DNA from: Epiperipatus broadwayi
Taxonomy: Eukaryota; Onychophora; Udeonychophora; Euonychophora; Peripatidae
Reading direction: 5' to 3'
Assembly (NCBI GenBank): GCA_028023455.1
Contig: JAQFVV010000253.1
Span: 1,428,045-1,492,044 of the forward strand
DNA length: 64,000 nucleotides
Below, piece by piece: positions 1 through 12,600 of this stretch (positions are counted from its first letter, which is position 1; every line of letters starts with the position of its first letter). The notes beneath the pieces were generated by a model. That model was not told the DNA's origin, made no database searches, and was given only the letters and a program-made list of their open reading frames with translations. The translations under genes and the position numbers were made by a program.

Positions 1-3000
1 AGTGAACTTTAAAGAGCAAAATATCTTATCTTTATACAAGTTTATTTTCTGTCTTTTCAGACAATGCCTGGTATAAGAAATTTGGCTTTAATTACACTAA
101 TTTTAAGTATGGAATGTACTTACAGCAGGTATTGTTCAAGTAAAAATTCCACAAGGTGATTAATTAGAAATTTAATTAATGATGGAATGCTGGCTTATTG
201 CGAGTGGTATTTTTATTTTTTTTTATTAAAGCCTGTTTTAGAAGTTTCTGAGAGGGGCTAAAATCATATATAAGCTTCAAAATTTAATGTAAAATATTTT
301 ATTCACCTTTTTATGAGTAAATCATCAAGCTTCTCCAGACCTTGCTGCTTGTTGTTGATCAATTAATCTCCACTAACCATCAGCAGTGATTCCTGATATC
401 TACTGAGACATGGCTAGCTAAAAGAAACCATTGTGATCAAATGGATGGACCAGCCATCTCAGTTGTTGTTCTGATAGTAATGAGTGACTGAGACGTTTAC
501 ACCCTGCCAGACTTCTTACTTCAGCTCTAAGTCAGTTCCAGCATAATTTCAGCTAATGACTTGACTACCCTGATTTTCTTTGCCGATCAAACAATCTCTA
601 AACCAAAGCACCTATCCAAACCTTACTTTCAATAAATGACAAGCTACCCGAATAATCCAGAAAACGTACATACGTATTTCCTTGAATATTAACCCAAAAG
701 TCTGCAGCACCAGTACAGTAATATAAAAACTATTTGCTCAAACAAGCCAAGCATGATTAAAATTTACACCTAGAACTTTTAATTATTAATTTAAAGTAAC
801 TACTCCTAGAAATATATTGATGTAATTTAGTTTTAGTGAATTATATTGCATGTTTTCAATTTTCATTTATTAGTTATAGATAATTTGATAGTATTAATAG
901 TAAGTTGTTTATGTCATTACCAAGTTATCATGTTTATATTTAGTCATATAATTAAATGTCAGGATTCTCATAGGGTAAAAAAAATAATTTTCTGTTCAAA
1001 TAATTAGTCATAGGCATTTTTACCAATTATTGAAGCTGTTATTTGCTTTATTTATTGGTGTGTTGTGACAATAACTTTCTTGAGGTATTTATGAGCTTAC
1101 ATGCTTTGTTCTGTATATACATAAAGAATGTCTTTCTAACTGTATTGCTGATTTAAAATTTTCTCTTTCGTTAAAATATCATGAAATATTTTAGCTTTAA
1201 ACATTAGATATTAATTGTGGAGTATTTTTTTTTTTTTAGAAATGGACTCAGTTAAACCCTGTCTTGTTGAAGCTTTGATATACCTTACATAGTCTGGCAG
1301 TGCCATATCCATATTCAATTAGTGACGATATAGAGCCTTTGTCGACAACATCTCTGATAAGCTCTTCACTAATATGCATCTAAACAGGTTACTTATCGCC
1401 AACTTTGTGACCTGAATTATTATCCTTGTCGTGAATTTCAAAATTGTGTCTCCATTATTTTTTCAATTTTATCTTTTCTTTTATACCCAAATGATTATGT
1501 GGTAATTTGGCATGCACTCTAGTTAATTTTTGTAGTGTAAGTTTGAAATCCATCATAATTATTTTAATACTTAGGAAAGAGATAATTATTAGAGTAAGAT
1601 TTTGGCACACAATTATGTTAAAGTATTCGCAGCTCTTTAGATGATGTAAACCAAGAATAAATTCATTAACCATCCATAGAAGAAGTTAATTAGTTTTGAA
1701 TTTATGTATTTATGATTTTACTAATTTATTTTTCATGTTTTATTTTGATAATGTTGATATCTGTTATCTGTCAATCAGTCATTAGTTGAGAATGTCCTGT
1801 TCTGAGCTGAGCTAAGCTAATAATCATCCATTAGTAAATTAAGTTAGTTTAGTCATACATCATTCACTTATATTTTGATCTCCAAATAAATTTTCCTGCC
1901 TGTATAGAGGTCTGGTGGCATCCTCAAGAATTGGAATGTATGTGTAGTGACCAGTACAATATATATATATATATATATTGTAACGGGATTCAAGAATATA
2001 AAAACTTTACAAATTATTCTATGTCTAATTACTTATTATTTTACTTTATTAAATCATATTAATCTTTAATATGATTTTCAAGATCCCGTTATTCAAGCAG
2101 AGGAGCAAATATAGTTAATATTTACATATTAATCATACCCCCTGTCAGACCAAGATTTAATAAAAATATTAAAACGACAGTCACTTTTCCAGACAGAGGT
2201 AACTCTCTCTCTGGCTGCATAAAACATGAAACATCTCATGGGGATATTTATAATGGGTTTAAATCCTAGGATGCCATCTAGTTAATTAAACTAGCCCCAA
2301 GAGACAATGTTAACACACTACAAGCACTTGACCCATGACTAGCTATAAAAAAAAAAAACATGAGATTGGCATCACAGAATATTTAAATAAAATTGTCTAT
2401 TTACTCATAATTAAACTGAGAGAGAAACATAAGACGACACTAATAATTTACAACACATTTATTAAATAATACAACATAAATAACAAGAAATATTCAAAAA
2501 CATAAAACAAAATATGAATTACTATAATTTATAGCAATCATATGCTTATGTAAATGTAGTTATTATTAACACTTATATGAATATTTAAAGACAAAATTTA
2601 AAAGTTCTATACTGGTATTAAGAATTCAAAAGTTCTATTACTAACATCAATGAATATATTTACCTAGGATTTTTGTACAGTCTCTGTTTTTTTATATGGG
2701 TAATCACCCCTGTTTTCTGATCCAGTCAGATTTATGTTAGGGGTATATTTTAATATTGTGACGCTTCTTGGCTCTGCATCCTACAGCGTCGGCTGTTTCC
2801 ATTGATTTGGCATGGTAAGTTCAAACATCAGCAAAAAGGCTAAGTCAGAGTAATACTATTGCATCTGGCTATTGGTACACAGGACGGAGGAAAAATGAAC
2901 AAACACCCAGCTTCGGTCAAACAACGCATTTCTTTTTTAACATGACTGTAAAAAGATTGTTTCATTGTGCTGAACTTTGTTGTTTAGCTGCTTGTAGATT

Positions 3001-3820
3001 TTGTTCAGTGTTGCTGGCTGACCAAGGTTAACTCTCTGGTCAACTACTGTCTTCTATAAAATTCTCTGAATAATTTGAATCATCTAAATAATCTTAATTA
3101 GAACAATAGGGGATTTCAGCTTTCTATACACTCTGATTCCACCACTGCTCGAATTTTCATCCACATTATCAATTCATTTGATCTTTATTTTTTTAATGAG
3201 AACCTTTTTTTTTATTCCCTTATTTTTCCATTTTAATTACATCAAAATTAGACCTATATTGTTTATTTAATCATTCTGGAATCTTGATCTCCAGAACCTG
3301 ATGAATCTTGGTACAAATTTGTTGCAATTAATTATAAACCCTTAATTAAAAATGCTTTTAATCAAAAGTGCTTTTGAAATAATTATATAAAAATAGAATA
3401 CACAAAAAAAAAAAAGAAAAGAAAGATAAGTTATAATCAATAATTTAACTTATTTCCCAGGGTGTGTACTTTTCTTTTTATTTTAAGTTTTTCTTTTTCA
3501 AACAATTAAATATGGAAATATATAATTTTATTTTTCTATTTTATTTTTAAAAAATCATGTAACTCGTGTATATTCACACCCTTACTGTATAGTTTCAATA
3601 TACCATCATATAAATTAATAAATAACAGCTATAGTTAACTTAGAGAAAAGGATTTGAGGAAAACAAAAAATCAGAGGCTGTTGAATACATAATAATGTGT
3701 ATACACAAATTATGGAAAGTTGGACATTAACATTGAAACATTAATGCTGTGTGATTTTAATAAAATTTTATATTTTAACTGTGTTAGTTGAGATGGTATT
3801 CGTACTATAGTTATTTATTT
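1..3820. other. CHEK1 upstream intron, no exon recognised
   Basis: This AT-rich stretch should lie in the CHEK1 intron before the first visible exon. I looked for an exon coding the catalytic loop (the HRD..KPEN region), which must precede the exon at 6456, and did not find one, so it is probably left of the window. A pyrimidine tract with CAG near position 60 looks like a splice acceptor, but the sequence after it does not resemble CHK1. An inverted pair around TAACGGGAT (1981-1990 and 2083-2092) encloses about 100 bases and might be the edge of an LTR-like repeat. Nothing else could be assigned. Confidence 0.4.
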
Positions 3821-3827
3821 ATTTAAT

Positions 3828-3916
3828 ATAGGGGATTTGAACACAGACTTTCAAGCTCCCATAGAATGGATGACTGAAGAGAGCTTGGAAGTCTGGGTTT
3901 AAATCCCCTATATTAC
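3828..3916. repeat. Short hairpin with tRNA-like B-box arms
   Basis: Two arms of about 35 bases are inverted around a short spacer, each reading AATATAGGGGATTTGAAC or its complement. The right arm ends GTTTAAATCCCCTATATTA. It resembles the 3' end of the 333-base repeat at 27610-27942 (AGTCTGAGTTTGAATCCC), so this is probably two terminal fragments of that family joined head to head. B-box-like sequence (GTTCGAATCC type) is visible; no A box is convincing. Confidence 0.45.
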
Positions 3917-4009
3917 ATCTAAACTCCAGGTATATAAAATATACTTGTATTTAAAATATTATTTATTTGTACATTGGTATATTGAAAATTAAGCCAATAA
4001 ACATCACAT

Positions 4010-4185
4010 GATCACCATTTCCTATGCTTGAAACTGATGAAGGCCACAAGCCAGAAACTAGTCTGGGGATATTGGATGAGTAGGCACTAGATGGGGATTT
4101 TATGCACAAGCCTTCTGGCATCCAGTGATTACTCTGGCTTGCAATGAGTGGCTATACGTATAGTGAGTTTTGCCTGTTTTATATT
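4010..4185 (+). repeat. Repeat family B with hammerhead-like core
   Basis: This repeat of about 175 bases recurs at 24010-24340 (twice, inverted) and at 37620-37830. Near its 5' end it has CTGATGA (4034-4040), a GGC/GCC mini-stem with a CACAA loop, then GAAAC (4054-4058) and TAGTC. That is the order of a hammerhead ribozyme core. In the 24 kb copy the mini-stem reads AGC/GCT, a compensated change. Downstream lie TGGGGATATTGGATGAGTAG and, at the end, a GAGTTTTGCCTGTTTTA block shared by all copies. The A-A opposition at the base of stem II is not canonical, so activity is uncertain. Confidence 0.5.
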
Positions 4186-4839
4186 GAAAATTGTAATTAA
4201 TTTCAGTATTTTGCTTTATGACATAATGATTATTTAGACTCTTAACTTAGAAATTTGAATCTCAACTGAATCAAGCTTGAATATTTTTTAGATTACAGAA
4301 AACTTAAATTTAAAATTGAGAGATTTTTATCTTGCAGTTGATTGAAAATAATGATGATGAAAATGAAAGCTATTTTTCTTAAAGGGAAGCAAATTTTACG
4401 TGTAATTACAAATTTAATATAAATGCTTAAATGCCAAACAATTTTCAGAAATTATATACCCATGTTTATGAAAAACCTTCTCTTTTGGTGACAAAGTGAT
4501 TGCCAAAAATTTAGAATATTCCATGATATTATTCATTAATGATCATCAACTTTAGCTATTTTCGATATATCTCTAATCACTGTGTATATATATTTTGAGG
4601 AAACATTGAAAATACAACTTTCATGCACTTTTACTGGTGAGCATTCTTGTCATAGGCAATAATTATATTCTTTTTTCTTAAATATATATATATATATATG
4701 TTGCATTTGACAAGGGTGTTCAGTCCTAATAATGCATAATGATTGCATTTAATATTGTCAATGGTTTTTCCAAATATAATATTAATATTGCCTTTAATTT
4801 CTATAATCAATAAATTTATCCTTTTACATGCATTGATAA

Positions 4840-5040
4840 AATTATTAAAAAAATTAAACAAATCCACTTTTCTTATTACTATTAGAATGCTTATTTTATT
4901 AAAATTAATCAACCTCAACCTTATAGTTTCAGTTGATCAGCAATCTTCAGAGTTATAGGATATATATATATATAAATACATGAATACACAAATAATTTAT
5001 CATATAAACAAACAACATTATATCTCCTTAAAATTGTCTT
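4840..5040 (-). repeat. Left arm of a 200-bp inverted repeat with hammerhead-like core
   Basis: This segment is the reverse complement, with scattered mismatches, of 5970-6175. On the minus strand it contains CTGAAGA (4944-4950), a short hairpin and GAAAC (4926-4930). CTGANGA is the accepted core spelling of hammerhead ribozymes, so CTGAAGA is allowed. The two arms enclose about 930 bases, including a LINE fragment. Related cores sit near the PLE at 32.5 kb, which suggests these arms are PLE terminal repeats. Confidence 0.5.
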
Positions 5041-5149
5041 ATTTTTTACATCTTATTACATCTATCTGTATACTGTATATAAATGGGGCATAATATACGT
5101 ATGTGTAATATATTTGAACAATATATATATATATATATGTTTGTCCTAC

Positions 5150-5925
5150 AGACACTTCTCCTCCTCCCATGAGGAGTTGATTGTCATCCTTATTGTTAAA
5201 GATTGCAAAATTTATCCCTCTACCTATTCAGGTTAACTCACAGAAAATTATATACTGGGATGCATACCACCTAACTAATGAAGAAATCTCCCCTATCCCA
5301 TCACTGCTAACCCTTCCCAATCATTCAATCATTAAAAAGTTTAAATAGTGGCATCTCGAACCGAAATTTTTTGATTAAATTAAACTTTAGTGCTCTGGCC
5401 ACATGCCATTTTCTGGTCAATCGTAGAAGGTTCTCATAATTGAATCTGGTCTGCCCTTTATGTAAATGGGATGATGACATAATAATACATATTCTGAGCC
5501 ATTGTAACTCACTCCAATGGGACAGAGACTTTATTGCATCCATATACAAATCAAGAGTGCCTCTCCTCACCGGACTGATTTCTAGCATATCCAACGGGAT
5601 CTTTCCATCCATAAGAATCATAACTTTTCTGTTGTTTCCCTATTGGTCAACTAGGTGCGCACTCATTTATGGCCATACCTTGGTTGACCATAAGAAATTA
5701 CTTCTGGCAAAACTTCAGGCCATCAAAAACAGAGATGAAAAATTAGCTCCAACATCTACAGTGCTACATGGAGCTTTGTAGCAATCGACAATTTATGATT
5801 ATGCCCAGACCATTGGTATTGGTTTATGTAACCTTTATTATAGTATCTGTTAACAACATAACTGTTATTGCAATAATGTAAATTTTTGAGCTCACAATAA
5901 AATTTCTTGATAAATAAATATATAT
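5150..5925 (+). mobile_element. Non-LTR retrotransposon 3' fragment
   Basis: Reading on the plus strand from about 5380, and openly from 5440 to 5781, there is a C-terminal LINE-type segment with a zinc-binding CPLCKWDDD..IHILSHC pattern (C-x2-C..H..C), as in the domain that follows many reverse transcriptases. The frame upstream of 5440 is interrupted. After the stop come about 130 bases of 3' UTR ending in an AATAAA-rich tail near 5920. No reverse transcriptase domain remains, so this is a 5'-truncated dead copy. Clade is not assigned. Confidence 0.6.
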
Positions 5926-5969
5926 ATTTGACATGCTTCCGTATATATGTAATAAAATATAAAAATAAG

Positions 5970-6175
5970 TCAATTAAGGAGGTGTAATATTAAATTGTTT
6001 GTTTATATGATAAACTATTTCATATATTTATATGTATCTTAAAACTCTGAAGAAGATTGCTGATTAATCGAAACTGTAAGATTGAGGTTGATTAATTTTA
6101 TTAAAATAAGCATTGTAATAGTAATTAATAACGATGGATTTGTTTAATTTTTTTAGTTAATAAATTAAATAATCG
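5970..6175 (+). repeat. Right arm of the 200-bp inverted repeat with hammerhead-like core
   Basis: This segment mirrors 4840-5040. On the plus strand it reads CTGAAGA, then a GATT/AATC mini-stem around a GCTGATT loop, then GAAAC followed by TGTAAG (about 6048-6085). The same GAAACTGTAAG tail appears in the cores at 10.47 and 22.2 kb, which links these loci into one family. The arm ends about 280 bases before CHEK1 exon 6456-6653. Confidence 0.5.
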
Positions 6176-6455
6176 AATGGCTTCATTGCTCAGAAATTCA
6201 TAAGGAGTTCGAGCGCCGGAAGGGTCAGAACTGAAATCGAATCAGTCTTTAGTTTCCAGAGGCATTCAGTCATGCAGGCAATTGATAAATTGAAATAAAA
6301 ATATGACAGAATGTTTTAATAAATTAATGATGAAATTTCATTCCATTTTCAACATATCCCACTTTCTGTGCTTATTATTGTTGATATTTGAAGCATTTAT
6401 TCATTATGATTTTCCTTAATTTTGTTGCTTTATCTTTTTATTTTATTTTTTATAG

Positions 6456-6653
6456 ATAATTTAAAAATCATTGATTTTGGTATGGCAACTATATTTAGGC
6501 ATCAGGGTAGAGAAAGGTTATTAAATAGATTATATGGAACTTTGCCCTACATCGCCCCAGAAGTTTTACTTCTAAATGAAATTAAAGAATATAGGGCAGA
6601 GCCTGCTGATATCTGGAGCTGTGGAATTGTACTTGTAGCCCTTCTGGCTGGAG
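6456..6653 (+). CDS. CHEK1: CHEK1 exon: activation loop and APE region
   Basis: This exon codes from DNLKIIDFG through the APE motif to the LAG preceding ELPW. The acceptor is TATAG at 6451-6455 and the donor GTAAGAG at 6654. The first codon (Asp) takes its G from the preceding, unseen exon. The last base starts the Glu codon completed at 11858. All kinase-fold residues expected here (DFG, APE, the DxWSxG helix) are present. Confidence 0.95.
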
Positions 6654-9600
6654 GTAAGAGTATAAAAATTTACTTTTGTGTGTGTAATCCAGTAGATTTA
6701 GATTAATGGAATATTATTTATTTGTATTATGTACATAAAATCATATATTTTGTTTATATCAATAGTTCTTAGCTTCTTTAAAAAAATGCAGTAATTTAAG
6801 AATAAGACACAAAACTATATTGTGAAATAAAATGACTATTAATTATTCACTGAATGATTAAAAACTTACATTATCTCCTTTTTCTTCAAGTTTGGTATAA
6901 TGTATTCAAGCAAGAGCTACTTGTAATTTTGTAGTTTTCAATAAATTTCACTATTCAGCTGTTATATTACCATAACAAATTATTGCAGATTTGGCTTTAT
7001 TTGGTTATACCAAAACAATATTACTCAACTCTCAATTTGAAGTCTTTGATGAAAGCAAAAGCCTGTCAGGATTAAATTGTCCTACCATCTGGTAATAATT
7101 GATAAATCAAGCTTATAATAATAGAGCTATAGTAGTGAGAGGGAGAATGTTTTTATTTAATTTCTGTTAATACTTTAGAACAAATAAATACAAATCCCTT
7201 TTAAAACAAAACATTTTTTCACAAAAATACTATGTAATAATTTTATTGCAATAAGATCATTCCAGAATAGTAAACAAAATGTTTATTCTGAAATGATATT
7301 GTATTTATTTCAAGGATTAGTTTACTCAATGGCTCCAAAGATGTTGGAGTTAATTTTTTTTTTGTTTGTTTTGCAGATGTCAATAACATGTTGATTGCCT
7401 ATTAATACATTTTCTTTGGAGTTTCTTTCAGTGATGACTTCACTCATCAATACTTGTTTCCCCAATAATAAGATTGGGTCTTATATTTTTGCTCTAAAAG
7501 ACATCATAGGGCTTATTTTCAGGGAGTGTCTTATTTTTTCATGTACTGAAATGTACATTTATTCAAGTACTTCTCTTTACAGAAAGCTGTAAGATTCTTA
7601 GCCTGGGAGCCTTCCTCAATTTTTTTCTTGTAATCGTGGGAATAGCTCTTTCTTTTGGCACTCGTCTGACGATCAGAATATTTCATTTAATTTTACCATT
7701 AAATCAAGTCTTAATTGAAGACTTGCAAGAGAGGAGTGGTAGCAAAAATGATTACTGTTAAGAATAGTTTGTCCACGCAAAAGCAACAAAAAAATGCAAG
7801 CACAAAATTCAGAAAGTGTTTCTGTATTTCACATTTGCACATTAACTATGTCCGTTATAAAATACAGCATATTGAATTACAACCATAAATCATTTCTGTT
7901 ATTTTAATAAAATGTTTTAGGAGTTAAAAAAAAATATTTAAGAAATCAAACTAATTTTTCTTTTATCTTGACTATTTAAAAGCTACTATGATGAAACTAA
8001 AACTAAATCAAACATTCTAAATATAAATATAAATAAAATAAGTACCTAAAAATATATATATGAAATTATAAATTGTTCAGTATACTGACTTGTAGATAAA
8101 TTCTTTTTAATTACATTTGTGAAAAATTGTCAATGGGATAACTACAAAAGAACTATATAATTTATATTAGCATTTATTTAGAGCATTAGTGTCAATAATA
8201 TTGTTTATTTCTACATCCATTGACCATCTACGTGATGATGATCTTAACTAGGGCTTATATTATAAGCATCCTGAAAAATCATGCTAGAGCTTATTTTCTG
8301 GTTGGGTCTTATTATCGGGGAAACATGATATATGTTTTTATAATTATTGTTTCTGTACATTTTTATAGGTAATAAATGCAAATAATAGATACTAAAGATG
8401 TTAAATAAAAGTTAATAAATTCAGCTGTGCATTAGAAATTAAAATAACTTATTTGTTAATTTAATGGTAATTGTGATTTTTTTTTATCGATATTAAAAAA
8501 AAAAAAAAACGTAGCCACCAAATTGCCAAATGTCTATTTCAAAATCAATTTACAATACAAAAAATTATTAATTATAAAAAAAATTTTTAAACTAATTATT
8601 AAAGCATTGTTATGCAAAGAAGACCTGACTTTTTTTATTTTTATTTTCATGTTCTTTTTTATCATTGAGGGAGGGGTGAAAATTGTCCCGTTTTATATTT
8701 GGGTTTTTATTTACTGAGTTTGTTAGTTGATTGAATGAAATATATGCTTTTTATAAATATGCAATTCAGTGTTTTTTATCAATTTGACAGTTTTTTTGTA
8801 GCATTATATAATAGATATCTGATCAGATCTTTTATTTCCAGTTATTCTGGGATTACATTGAAGCTTTTCTTTTTCCAATAATAGATCTTGACTATTTCAA
8901 AATTATTTATATTAAAATAAATAAAAAACTTCATATTCTATATGTCTTAAAATATGATCCAAAAACTTGATGTTTTTCATTTTTGTCAGATTCAGTAGTT
9001 TTCTTTTTATCCAAGTTCTAATAATCTTTGATCATTGATTATCTTTTCTCGTTCTAATTAATCTTTTTCAAAGCCACATTTTCATTCCTTTCAATCTTTT
9101 TCTTTCATGTTTTCCCAAGGAGCATGTCTCACAACCGTAAGTCAATATACTCCAAATGATTTTAATAAATTTCATTTTATTATTTGTATCAATATTTTTA
9201 TTTGGTAATAAAGTTTTTTTTTATTTTGAAAAGCATGTTTCGCTCACATTATTCTTGTTTTAATTTTAAAGACTCCAAATAAAAAAATTGTTTTCTTTTT
9301 ACTTTTATCATTTTTATGATATTCATACAATAAATACCTATGGTGATATTTATATTTATTAAATGTTGTTATTAATTAGAATTATAACTTTTTATGTTAT
9401 TTTATTTGTGTGTGTTTATATATATACACTTCCTTGCAAGTGTTTTACTCAACCCCTACACTAAGACTATAGTGTTATAATTACAAATGTATGTTATAAG
9501 TAAGATTTTAGATATCAGGGAACAAGTTTATTATTATTTGATAAACAATGTTTTTAAAAAAATTTTATTTATAATATTCAAATTTAAAGTGATCTCTTAA

Positions 9601-12600
9601 TTTTATTAAAAAAGTATAGAATTTATTGTCTGGAAAATAGATTTTTTATAGATGCCAGTAATGAAATAAATTTCTGATTGTCTGTCTGCAAGATTTTGAA
9701 GTTTTCAAAACTGAATGTATAATAACTTATTAGCTTCAATTAGAAATGCAATTTTGAAATAAAAATATTGAAGAAATAAATCATTCAGTTAATTTAAAAA
9801 GGACAATTTTGAAATTGTGCTAAAATAATGGTACTGGTTTTTTAACCCATACAAGCCACCTGATGGCATTGTTGCTAGCCAAAACGACATTAAACGCCAT
9901 TTAACGGGCCCGTTTGCGAGTATAAAAAATGGCAGTTTAATGCGGTTTGCATTTATTGCAGTACCAAAATACTTTACTTATTTTTGTTCTGTGAACAAAT
10001 AAGTGATATATTTTGAAATGTTCACAATAAATAAATAATTTGTTTATTAATGAATAAATTATATTATTTTAAAACACTTATAAAATGTTCAGATAGCTGA
10101 CTATAACCTTTGAAATTTGTGTGCCATATAAAAATATAGCATTGGAATAAAGATTTAATTATTTATAAATAAATACATTTTACCATAAATTAATAAATAT
10201 TGTATCTTTATTACTCGGTTAAATTAATTAGTAATGTGAAACATTTAGTTCATCTATAATATGATTGAAATGTTTGCTTTCTTGATTTATTACATATTTT
10301 TCATATAGTACTAAATTGTCCAAGCACTTTACCACTGTTCCGCAATGCTTTATTTACCATCCTTGCCCCAGCAATCTTCTTCTGAACTTTATATCTCCTA
10401 AGCTCAACCATCTCCTAACCTCAACACAGGGAGGTTGGGAGATATAAAGTTCTCAAGAAGATTGCTGGGGCAATCGAAACTGTAAACTGTAAGAAAAGGT
10501 AGTAAATAAAGCATTGTGTAACAGTAGTAAAGTGCTTGGACAATTTAGTATTATATGGTATACATTTGGCAGTGCAATAAGAAAGAGTAGTTATACATAT
10601 TTTTCATTTCCATTTTATTTTTTTGTAACTAAATTGATTTTATTATGCATTTTCACTTTTTCTAATGACTTTTTTTAACATTGACAAGATATGTCATCAC
10701 TTTCATCTAAAAGTATAAAGCCTTTCTGTATATAAATGTAGTTTTTTTTATGTGTAGTGAATATATATGTGATTTTTATTATTGGTACCTATTTACTATA
10801 AATATGTTAATAATAAAAATCGAATGGTTAGTTGCTCTGGAGGTCATGTGAAATTCAAGCATCAACTTCTGTCCAGATAAGTTATATTCTCTAATCAACA
10901 CCTTCACCACTGCACCAAAGTCCATAGGAAATCTATAATTATGCTCATAATGAACTATAAAAGACAAAACTATTGATGAAATAATTTGTTTAAAAACTTT
11001 TTATTATTTCCCTCATGGAAGAATTAAAATAGTAATTGTTTTCATCAATTATTAAACCATAATAAATTTTCTGAAATTTGAAAAAACAGAAAAACTGATA
11101 TTAAAATTAGTCTTATTTATGAGTGATTGAGCAGTGCTCAACCATCATATGACTTTGACAATTAATCATTTGAGTTTTTTAATAAAATATTGTTGCTAAC
11201 TTTGTAAACGAATCAGGTTTAATCATTGTTAATCATATCATAAATTATTATAAGAAAATGTTTAATATTCTTGTAATAATGAGTATGTGATATAAAAAGA
11301 TTTTATAAATATATTTTTTCTCATTATCTAAATAAGCTTATTTATAACTTGAAAAAGAAAGGTAGGTTTTTTTTTTTTTTATTAAGATGAGCCCATTTTA
11401 ATTAAAGATAGATATTAATGACCATTATGTAAGATCAAATGCCGAAGACTCCGTCTATTCTGGACAGGAATTAGAAATTGAACTTAAATCCTTTTTAGGA
11501 AACATTTAAAAAGGTGATAATAGTTTTGGAGATAAGGGATTATAACTACCAATCTTAATGTATCTAGAACTATTAAAACTGATGCTATTTCTTATGTTTA
11601 GCATACATAATAATATTAGTCCACTTTGGACAACAATTGGCTAAAAGGTTTTATCTGAGTTTTTTATCAAGATGTATTGGTTTTGAGATAAGCTTGTATA
11701 CTCAATAATAATATCCAGAAAGTTTAGTTTGATAATAATTAGATTTAGATTGAAGCAGTTCCAAAAATTCAGTTTGCATTTAAATATATAGATATCTCTG
11801 TTCATAGATATTTTAATTTATTTATATATGCTACTGTATTTTGTCTTTTTATTTTAGAATTACCTTGGGATAAGCCTCATGCTGATTGTAAAGAATACGG
11901 AAATTGGAGAGCCTGCAAAATAACCAATAGTCCATGGTCAAAAATTGATAATCTAGCTTTATGTATGTACATGAACATCTAATAATTTTGATATTTAATA
12001 CTATATTCATAGCTTGATTCAATCTGTAAAACTGAGATGTACATTTGAACTACATAATATGAACTAAGTTAAACACTAATGATTCATTAATTGATCATAT
12101 TACTTGATTTTTCTTTTGCTGTCATATAACTTTAATATTTTGTCTATTTTATTTATATGGCACAAAAATCTATATTTATAATTGCTAATGCATTAAAGTG
12201 ATTTGATTAAAAAGTAAAATTAATGATTAAAATTCATAATCCATTATTAAATATTTTATTATATACATGTGTGTTATGCATTCAAACTTTTTATGGTTTT
12301 CCGATGGGTGGAGGTATATATAGCAGTCCCACTTCAAGTCTTGTTTGACTACTGAATTCATGAATGATATACATATATGAGGAAAACCCAAAAATAAGTA
12401 GAATTGTTCTCTGTATGTGCACCTGTTGTAGTATATACTTTTGCTGTTACATACATCTTGCACACCCCTCCTGCATCAATCTGATAAATGACATCGCTGT
12501 GTGAAATGATGGGTTCACGTAGTTTTTCCAAAGTGCATTTCGCCTATTTGTCAATTATTTTTATATGGCTAAAATGTTTCAATTTAACACTGACTTTTTT

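Noticed and set aside
60-130. Possible CHEK1 exon after a pyrimidine tract and CAG at the window start
   Set aside because: The translation does not match the catalytic-loop region expected before the exon at 6456.
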